A DNA stretch of 64,000 bases from Spirosoma sp. KUDC1026 (GTDB lineage: Bacteria; Bacteroidota; Bacteroidia; Cytophagales; Spirosomataceae). The stretch covers positions 2,092,001-2,156,000 of the forward strand of contig NZ_CP056032.1 in NCBI RefSeq assembly GCF_013375035.1, written 5' to 3'. Below are positions 58,412-64,000 of this stretch, one piece after another (the first letter of the stretch is position 1; every line of letters begins with the position of its first letter). The translations under genes were made by a program, and so were the position numbers. The notes under the pieces were generated by a model. The model did not search any database. It worked only from the letters and a program-made list of their open reading frames with translations, and was not told the origin of the DNA.

Positions 58412-59329
58412 TTAGAGAAACAGATAAATCAGAACAACAACAGGAAACGACAGCGGAATGCCGATGCCCACCATCTGCGACGCCAGTGGAGCGTTCAGCT
58501 GGTAGCGACTCGCCAGAATAGCCGCCGTATTCATCGGACCAATCGCCGAGCCCAGTACGCACAGGTTGGCGACGTAATCATGGCGCCCCAGCCAGAATCG
58601 GCACAGGGCAAAAACCAGCAGCGGGGCCAGCAGTAATTTGTAGGATAGGACCAGCAGGAGCCGGTAACGTTCGGCGGGTTCTGCCCGCCAGCGTAGCTGC
58701 AAACCCACCGATAACAGAGCCAGTACTGAAAACGGCGCACTGATTTTTTCGAGGAGGTCATGCACCAGCGCCGGATGCCGGTAACCCAGTCCGTTCGCAG
58801 CTAATGCCAGCAAAAAAACCGGAAAGGGCGGAAATCGGAGCATGTTGCCCAGTAGTTGCCGCCACGAAGGCTGCCTGGCCGTATGCCAACTGGCCAGTGC
58901 TACGCCCAGCGTCATGGCGACGCCGAACGTACCGGCCTGACTCATTACGATACCCACTGCCAGACCCGCTTTGCCGTAGAGTAGTTCGAACAGCGGAAAG
59001 CCCACGAACGAAACACTGCTGATGCCACCAGTTAATTGAAGCGCCCCCAGCGTGGGGCGGTCAAGCGCCTGACTGCTCCTCCGCAGGGATCGACTGACCA
59101 CCCCGAAAAACAACAGGCCAACCAGAAACACGAACCAGGGAACCAGCGCCGGTAACAAAAGCTCCCGGTTCAGCTGCATGTCCGGAATATGCAGCAACGT
59201 CAGCGCCGGAATGAATACCGTTATCAGCAGCTGATTCACCGTTAGATGAGCATCGGCGGGAACTGCCCGGCTCTGTCGCAACAGTATCCCCGCGAGCAGG
59301 CAGATAAGCAACAGCGCCACATTCACCAT
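58412..59329 (-). CDS. AEC family transporter (auxin efflux carrier / malate permease type)
   Basis: I choose the ATG at 59329 (MVNVALLLICLLAGILLRQS, 305 residues), because the earlier ATG at 59362 lies inside a terminator-like hairpin. The protein has about ten helices in two five-helix halves, and the motifs TGGISSVSFVGFPLFELLYG and ASRYQLNAPLASQMVGIGIP typical of the AEC family. Characterised bacterial members move malate, malonate or other organic acids. Coupling with DctA (eight bases apart), PckA and Fbp supports an organic-acid role. Direction of transport cannot be deduced. Confidence 0.88.
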   Translation of the reverse strand: MVNVALLLICLLAGILLRQSRAVPADAHLTVNQLLITVFIPALTLLHIPDMQLNRELLLPALVPWFVFLVGLLFFGVVSRSLRRSSQALDRPTLGALQLTGGISSVSFVGFPLFELLYGKAGLAVGIVMSQAGTFGVAMTLGVALASWHTARQPSWRQLLGNMLRFPPFPVFLLALAANGLGYRHPALVHDLLEKISAPFSVLALLSVGLQLRWRAEPAERYRLLLVLSYKLLLAPLLVFALCRFWLGRHDYVANLCVLGSAIGPMNTAAILASRYQLNAPLASQMVGIGIPLSFPVVVLIYLFL

Positions 59330-59350
59330 AGGCTCGGCTTGGGTTGTTCG

Positions 59351-59393
59351 AGATTCCGTCATCCCAAACCGGCGGTCCGGGATGACGGAATCT
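59351..59393. terminator. Hairpin between the TonB receptor and AEC genes
   Basis: AGATTCCGTCATCCC (59351-59365) pairs exactly with GGGATGACGGAATCT (59379-59393), 15 bp with a 13-base loop. It follows the receptor stop and contains the upstream ATG of the AEC frame, so it probably attenuates transcription into the transporter genes. Confidence 0.75.
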
Positions 59394-59405
59394 CCTCATG
59401 AACTT

Positions 59406-62400
59406 CTAAAAATTAACCATCAGGTTGGCGTAGTAGTAGGTTCCGTTGAAGCCGAACTGGTTGGCGTTACGGGTGTACGGTACCTGTCCGTTACTGTAGG
59501 ACGCGTAATTGGAAAAGACCCGATCTGGGTAGACGTTCGTAATGTTGTTACCGCCAAGCGTCAGGGAGAACATCTTGTTGAACGCGTAGACTGCTGAGAC
59601 GTCGAACAGGTTTTTGCCGCCGAAGGTCTGGACGCGGTGAGGAAGACCACTCGGTTTTTCCCAGGCCGTTACGGCACCAAAATACGTCGAGCGCAGGTTA
59701 ACTGTTAGTTTACCCATCTGATAGCCAAGCGAGACCAGTACTTTGGTACGGGGCTGGCTTGTTTCGATCAGAGCGCGGCTCACGGTGTCGATCAGCCGAA
59801 TCGGCGCGGTCGTGCCAGCCTGCAATTGCGCGGGTGTTCCTTTCGTCCCGACAATTTCCGTCTTGTTCACCGTTAATGCGATGCTGGCGGTAAAGACGTT
59901 GCTGCGTCGGAGTGTCTGCCGGAACGACGTTACAAAGTCGATTCCCCGGGTTTGGGTGTTTACCTGGTTGGTAAAGAACGTGATCTCCTGTAAACCAGGA
60001 AAGAGTGGTCTCAGGGCGGCAATGTTGGCTACCCGTAGGTTTTCGGTGATGATAATTCGATCACGGATGTCAATCTGGTAGGCGTCGAGCGTAAACAGCA
60101 ACCGGTTACGAGCTGCTTTGGCCGTCAGGCCGAGGTTATAGTTCCAGGACGTTTCCGCTTTCGGATCTTCGATACCGATTTGGTTCAGTCGGGGGTCGCT
60201 GTTGGGAATTTCCTTGGTCGACGTTACGACGCCGTTTTGCACCGTCGACGTGGTCACGGCGTTGGCGACCTGTTGCAGCAACGGTGCCCGGAAGCCCCGG
60301 TTGATCGAGCCGCGAATCGAGAAGTTGTCGTTCAGTTTATAGCGCGACGCCAGCTTCCCCGACAGATTGCCGCCGAAGTCGCTATAGTTTTCGTAGCGCA
60401 GGGCTCCTTCCAGCAGCAGTCGCTCGGTCAGGTCACTTTCTACGTCTACGTACACGCCAACGTTCGAGCGGGTCCGGTTTGTCTGGTCATCCAGCCCGAT
60501 TCCGACGCGTCCCTGCGAACCGGGGATTTTGTTGTTGGTAGCCGCCAATGGACCGATCTGATAGCTGGCTGGGTCCCCCGCCTGGAGTTGAAACCGGTCC
60601 ACACGGTACTGCGTACCAATGGCCAGGCTTAGTGTTTTGGTGCCCAGTGCACCGAACATCGTTTTGTTAATGTTGATCTCGCTCACGCTTTGCCCGAATG
60701 CAATCCGGCCCACGTAAAAATCTTTCGGCGAGTTGGCCCCCAGCGATGCGTTGGTCGAATTAGTTACGTTCTGATCGAGATAGTTGTAGCCGTAGCTAGT
60801 GCTCAGGTCTAAATTCCAGCCCTCCGCTACCTTCCTGCGAATTCCCAGTACGGTTGAATAGTCCTGCACGGTGCCGGGCAGCTGGGGCGTAAACCCATCG
60901 GGATAAATAGACGGGTTGGTCGTACCGACGGTTGGGATGGCCGTGCGAAAAAAGCCCTGCGCATTCACGCGTTTGCGCGAGAAGCCGCCAAACGAATAGA
61001 GCATCCAGTTTTTGCTCAGAGGAAGCCCTGCGTTATAAAATAGCTGCCCCGATTTCATCGCGTTGCTGCCGTATTGTGTCACCCGGAACGTACCGTACTG
61101 ACCGTAAACACCCCGCGCTTCACGGGTCGATTCATCAGTGGCGCGGTTGGTTGAGTAGATGCCGGTATAGGCCCCACCGGCAACGGGCTGCGGATTGTAC
61201 GGGTCTGACCGGTCCGTACCGCCTACGTCCTGGTAGCTACCGGTCAGGTTCAGGTAGCCGTTCTTCCCCAGCCGAAACCCATAATTCAGCCCCGCTGTAT
61301 AACCGCCCCCATCGCCCTGGCTCGTGACCCCGTATTGCAGCAACGCGCTTCCCGTTCCGACTGATTTTTTCAGGTTTAGATTGACAATTCCGGCGATAGC
61401 GTCGGAACCGTACTGGGCGGCTGCTCCGTCGCGCAGGATTTCCAGTCGCTCAACCGCCAGCGTTGGCACGGCGTTCATGTCCGTAACTACGGTACCCTTA
61501 CCCACCGTTACGTTCAGGTTAACGGCCGCGAACTGATGCCGCCGTTTGCCATCGACCAGCACCAGCATTTGGTCGGGTGAGAGACCTTTTAGCGACGCAG
61601 GGTCAGCATAGCTGGCAACGCCGTTGATACCGTTTTTTGCCGAATTGAAGGAGGGAGACGTAAACTGTACCTGCTGGCTTAGCTCAACCTGCCCCGTCGA
61701 CTGCAGTTCTTTAGCCGTCAGGACGTCGACCGGAACCGCCCGTTCCACGTCGGTGCGCGCCACGCTCGACCGCGAACCGACCACGGCTACCTCCTGCAGA
61801 AGGGCTGAACTCTCCTCCAGCGTTACGTCGATCGACGTTTGTCCCGTTATAGCTACTTCCTGATTCTTGTAGCCGATAAACGAGAAGATCAGCGTTTCGC
61901 CCGGCTCGGCTTCCAGCTTGAACTGCCCCTGCGCGTCGGTTGAGGCACCCCGCGTTTTGCCTTTCACCGTTACGTTGACGCCCGGCAAAGGCTCCCCATT
62001 TTTGGCCGTGACTTTACCAACAACCGGCGGGGCCGCTGGTTCGCTCGGGAGCGAGGTGTTGTCAGGCGCCGTGTTCAGAACAATCTGCTGACCAACAACC
62101 CGGTACGTAATATTAAGCGGATTCAATAGTTGGTTCAGTACGTTGTCGAGCCGTTGTTCCTGTACCGAGACAGACACCAGCCGGTCGGCTTTGATGACTT
62201 CGGCGCTGTACATAAATCGGATATCAGTCAGTTGTTCCAGGCGGTTCAGGATCGTGCGGGTGGGCTGATCAACGGCTGTCAGCGTGACCCGGCGACTGAG
62301 AACCTCCTGCGCCCGACTTTCGTGAGCCATCGAAATGCTCACAAACAGGAGCGCAAGAACAAGCTGGCAGACGGTAATTTTCATGATTGCCCGCAACAAT

Positions 62401-62426
62401 GCTGGTAAAGTTGATTGGCGATGCAT
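59406..62426 (-). CDS. FecA-like TonB-dependent receptor with STN and carboxypeptidase-like domains
   Basis: A 1006-residue outer-membrane receptor. After the signal peptide (to ESRAQ) there is an STN domain at about 45-115 (LEQLTDIRFMYSAEVIKADR, RLDNVLNQLLNPLNITYRVV), a carboxypeptidase-regulatory-like domain (VVGKVTAKNGEPLPGVNVTV), a plug (VLTAKELQSTGQVELSQQVQ and LVDGKRRHQFAAVNLN) and a barrel ending in ANLMVNF. STN is the periplasmic signalling domain that touches a FecR-type anti-sigma, encoded immediately upstream together with an ECF sigma factor. No SusD follows. The ligand is unknown; the downstream organic-acid genes make a carboxylate-containing ligand conceivable, as iron-citrate is for FecA. 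Confidence 0.93.
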   Translation of the reverse strand: MHRQSTLPALLRAIMKITVCQLVLALLFVSISMAHESRAQEVLSRRVTLTAVDQPTRTILNRLEQLTDIRFMYSAEVIKADRLVSVSVQEQRLDNVLNQLLNPLNITYRVVGQQIVLNTAPDNTSLPSEPAAPPVVGKVTAKNGEPLPGVNVTVKGKTRGASTDAQGQFKLEAEPGETLIFSFIGYKNQEVAITGQTSIDVTLEESSALLQEVAVVGSRSSVARTDVERAVPVDVLTAKELQSTGQVELSQQVQFTSPSFNSAKNGINGVASYADPASLKGLSPDQMLVLVDGKRRHQFAAVNLNVTVGKGTVVTDMNAVPTLAVERLEILRDGAAAQYGSDAIAGIVNLNLKKSVGTGSALLQYGVTSQGDGGGYTAGLNYGFRLGKNGYLNLTGSYQDVGGTDRSDPYNPQPVAGGAYTGIYSTNRATDESTREARGVYGQYGTFRVTQYGSNAMKSGQLFYNAGLPLSKNWMLYSFGGFSRKRVNAQGFFRTAIPTVGTTNPSIYPDGFTPQLPGTVQDYSTVLGIRRKVAEGWNLDLSTSYGYNYLDQNVTNSTNASLGANSPKDFYVGRIAFGQSVSEININKTMFGALGTKTLSLAIGTQYRVDRFQLQAGDPASYQIGPLAATNNKIPGSQGRVGIGLDDQTNRTRSNVGVYVDVESDLTERLLLEGALRYENYSDFGGNLSGKLASRYKLNDNFSIRGSINRGFRAPLLQQVANAVTTSTVQNGVVTSTKEIPNSDPRLNQIGIEDPKAETSWNYNLGLTAKAARNRLLFTLDAYQIDIRDRIIITENLRVANIAALRPLFPGLQEITFFTNQVNTQTRGIDFVTSFRQTLRRSNVFTASIALTVNKTEIVGTKGTPAQLQAGTTAPIRLIDTVSRALIETSQPRTKVLVSLGYQMGKLTVNLRSTYFGAVTAWEKPSGLPHRVQTFGGKNLFDVSAVYAFNKMFSLTLGGNNITNVYPDRVFSNYASYSNGQVPYTRNANQFGFNGTYYYANLMVNF

Positions 62427-62526
62427 ACTTTTAAGCTGTTTTTGAAAGGTTTAGAGAAATTCTGGACAAAAACGATCCCTGCACCCGATAACCGGGTGTT
62501 TCGCGGACACGAAAACGTAGGGATTT

Positions 62527-62560
62527 CAAAGCCGGTGATGGTGGTACATCACCGGCTTTG
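62527..62560. terminator. Hairpin between fecR-like and receptor genes
   Basis: CAAAGCCGGTGATG (62527-62540) pairs exactly with CATCACCGGCTTTG (62547-62560), 14 bp with the loop GTGGTA. It has no T run on the minus strand, so it may act as an attenuator or RNA processing site within the operon. Confidence 0.7.
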
Positions 62561-62599
62561 CTCGTAGAAAGCGAACACTTAGTAATCCATAGGCGCTGG

Positions 62600-63652
62600 T
62601 CAGTCAGGTAAAGGTTTGGAGGCAATTGGTCTAGTCGCTGGGGTGCAGCCCCGGCTGTCGATGACAACCTGCCCATCAATGATTTCATGGCGGGCGTGGG
62701 TCACTTCACTGATGAGCGTAAGCTTTTCGTAGAGCGATTCGCTGGTTAGCCGGGCGGTTAAAGTGCAATGAGCCAGCGCATCAGTATCGTACACGAAGTC
62801 AACACCATAGGCTTTTTCCAGGCTATCAAATACCACGGGTAAAGGCGTGTCTACAAAATTGAAGTCAGGCCGCTTGTTGTCCGATGTGAGCAGAACCGGA
62901 TTCTCCGCCAGAGTTTTCACCAGCCGCGCGTCAGATGGGTAGAATACGGCCCGCTGGTTCGGCGTGAGCACCACCGCATTAGTAAATTCTTTATCCGATG
63001 CGTTCGCGCTGGGACGGCTAAATACCGAAACCTTTCCCGTTCGTACGGTAACCGATACGTTAGCCTTGCCGCCAAAGGCTTTTACCCGAAAACTTGTTCC
63101 CAGTACCCGCGTAACAAGGCGATCGGTCACAACCAGAAAGGGCCGCTCGGGTTGACGGTTTACGCTGAAGAAGGCTTCTCCCGTCAGAAACACTTCCCGT
63201 TTGGTTTTCGGAAAATGATCCGGGAAACGGAGGAAGCTACCTGGTTCGAGTGACACCTGACTGCCGTCGTCAAGCCGGATCAGCATGGGCCGCGTTGTGT
63301 TGTTCATCCGCACGCTCAGCAGCTCGACCTGCGCCGGGCGTTCTGTCGACCATTGCCAGAAGCCGTACCCAAATAGACCGAGTAAGAGTACTACCGAAGC
63401 CGCTATCCGGAACCAGCTCTGGCGGTAAAGGGGGAGGACAATGGTCGTCGGAGTGAGGGTTCTCTGCTCCGTTTCAGCTTGAATGTGCGTCCACATCCGT
63501 TGCCGAACGGCCTCGCTTTCCAGGGAATTAAGCGATTGCTCCGTACCAGCCCCCATCGACTCATACCAGGCTTCAATACGTCGAATTTCCTCGTCGGTGG
63601 CCCGCCCGGTCTGGTAGCGACGTAACAGTTGACGAAAATCGAATTGAGTCAT
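62600..63652 (-). CDS. FecR family anti-sigma factor
   Basis: A 350-residue protein from the ATG at 63652 (MTQFDFRQLLRRYQTGRATD); the ATG at 63685 is an alternative. The N-terminal 80 residues form the cytoplasmic anti-sigma helical part (RATDEEIRRIEAWYESMG), followed by one transmembrane helix (FRIAASVVLLLGLFGYGFWQ), the periplasmic FecR domain (DGSQVSLEPGSFLRFP, REVFLTGEAFFSVN) and a C-terminal STN-like DUF4974 domain (FNFVDTPLPVVFDSLEKAYG, VDFVYDTDAL). It holds the ECF sigma factor at the membrane until the receptor reports ligand binding. It lies between that sigma gene and its receptor. Confidence 0.93.
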   Translation of the reverse strand: MTQFDFRQLLRRYQTGRATDEEIRRIEAWYESMGAGTEQSLNSLESEAVRQRMWTHIQAETEQRTLTPTTIVLPLYRQSWFRIAASVVLLLGLFGYGFWQWSTERPAQVELLSVRMNNTTRPMLIRLDDGSQVSLEPGSFLRFPDHFPKTKREVFLTGEAFFSVNRQPERPFLVVTDRLVTRVLGTSFRVKAFGGKANVSVTVRTGKVSVFSRPSANASDKEFTNAVVLTPNQRAVFYPSDARLVKTLAENPVLLTSDNKRPDFNFVDTPLPVVFDSLEKAYGVDFVYDTDALAHCTLTARLTSESLYEKLTLISEVTHARHEIIDGQVVIDSRGCTPATRPIASKPLPD

Positions 63653-63795
63653 AAGGCTGATAGAACGCCATAGCGGGTCGTTCATAGTGTAAGTCAGCCT
63701 GCTGAGTACTTAACCCTAAAAGAAACTATTAAATAGTAGTAAGTTTATATTTTGTGGCTTTTTATGGGCTATATTTCCCGGTATTATTCTATTCT

Positions 63796-64000
63796 CTAGT
63801 CGATAAAGAAAAATAAGGCCAAAGGGCCCAGGTTGCGTAAATTCTCGCGAACAACCTTGAGCGCCCGTGTCAGGTGATACTCAATGGCTTTTTCGGATAA
63901 ATCAAGCCGTTGCGCAATTTCGGGGATGGTGAGGTACTCAAACCGGCTCAAGCGGAATACCTGCTGTGATTTCTCGGGGAGTGTCTGTAAACTCTGTTCA
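63796..64000 (-). CDS. ECF RNA polymerase sigma factor, FecI-like (partial, N terminus outside window)
   Basis: The last 67 residues can be read, ending at a TAG at 63796-63798. They include sigma region 4: LQTLPEKSQQVFRLSRFEYL, IPEIAQRLDLSEKAIEYHL and TRALKVVRENL, the helix-turn-helix that recognises the -35 element in Bacteroidota FecI-like sigma factors. The protein would direct transcription of the STN receptor operon when released by FecR. The 143 bases to the fecR start hold no gene. Confidence 0.92.
   Translation of the reverse strand, partial: EQSLQTLPEKSQQVFRLSRFEYLTIPEIAQRLDLSEKAIEYHLTRALKVVRENLRNLGPLALFFFID

Overview
The window looks like a chromosomal segment of a Bacteroidota bacterium of the order Cytophagales, most likely a Spirosoma-like member of Spirosomaceae. 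The evidence is the gene families (a lipoprotein-type TamA homologue beside TamB, a DUF4290-murA pair, Oar-like and STN-domain TonB-dependent receptors, FecR with a DUF4974-like C terminus, Uma2 remnants). It also includes promoters of the Bacteroidota TAnnTTTG type, the near absence of Shine-Dalgarno sites and the many lipoprotein signal peptides. I see no rRNA, tRNA, CRISPR array, insertion sequence or prophage; most of the window is ordinary chromosome.

Layout. 1-3081: an ABC permease (cut by the window edge), an outer-membrane barrel protein and an ABC ATPase, divergent from a TesA-like lipoprotein; this is the tesA-ybbA-ybbP neighbourhood with an extra gene inserted. 3078-10561: tamL and tamB, the envelope translocation and assembly module. 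10922-18448: TerC-like membrane protein, a lone nuoN, the heptose kinase rfaE1, a hemE with an apparent one-base frameshift, a self-contained Fic protein with a palindromic operator, a glycosyltransferase and a cold-shock protein. 18484-22130: a PadR regulator with two HAAS-like membrane proteins, divergent from an MsbA-like ABC exporter, with one perfect palindrome between them.

22625-29280: two Tat-type secreted ferritin-like proteins, a microbial rhodopsin with an unusual D-T-H motif and a carotenoid-type fenestration glycine, a DUF4142 lipoprotein, an SMP-30-like propeller lipoprotein, a MurA with Asp in place of the catalytic Cys, and DUF4290 with an Arg/Asn-rich tail. 29431-41559: MATE exporter, Prc protease, FKBP isomerase, atpA-atpG separated from the rest of the ATP synthase genes, lipoproteins, an M23 peptidase and an amino-acid permease. 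41614-46113: GH20 hexosaminidase, thrB, a broken Uma2 gene and a conserved hypothetical gene.

46231-49047 holds six tandem paralogous genes for small helical proteins of a family I do not recognise, one of them with a long disordered acidic tail; with the rhodopsin, this is the most likely place for undescribed biology. 49152-64000: ArfB ribosome rescue, a GDPD phosphodiesterase, an Oar-like receptor, and then a long co-directional run: ECF sigma factor (partial), FecR, STN-type TonB receptor, AEC transporter, DctA, PckA and Fbp. This run suggests surface-signalled uptake followed by organic-acid import and gluconeogenesis.
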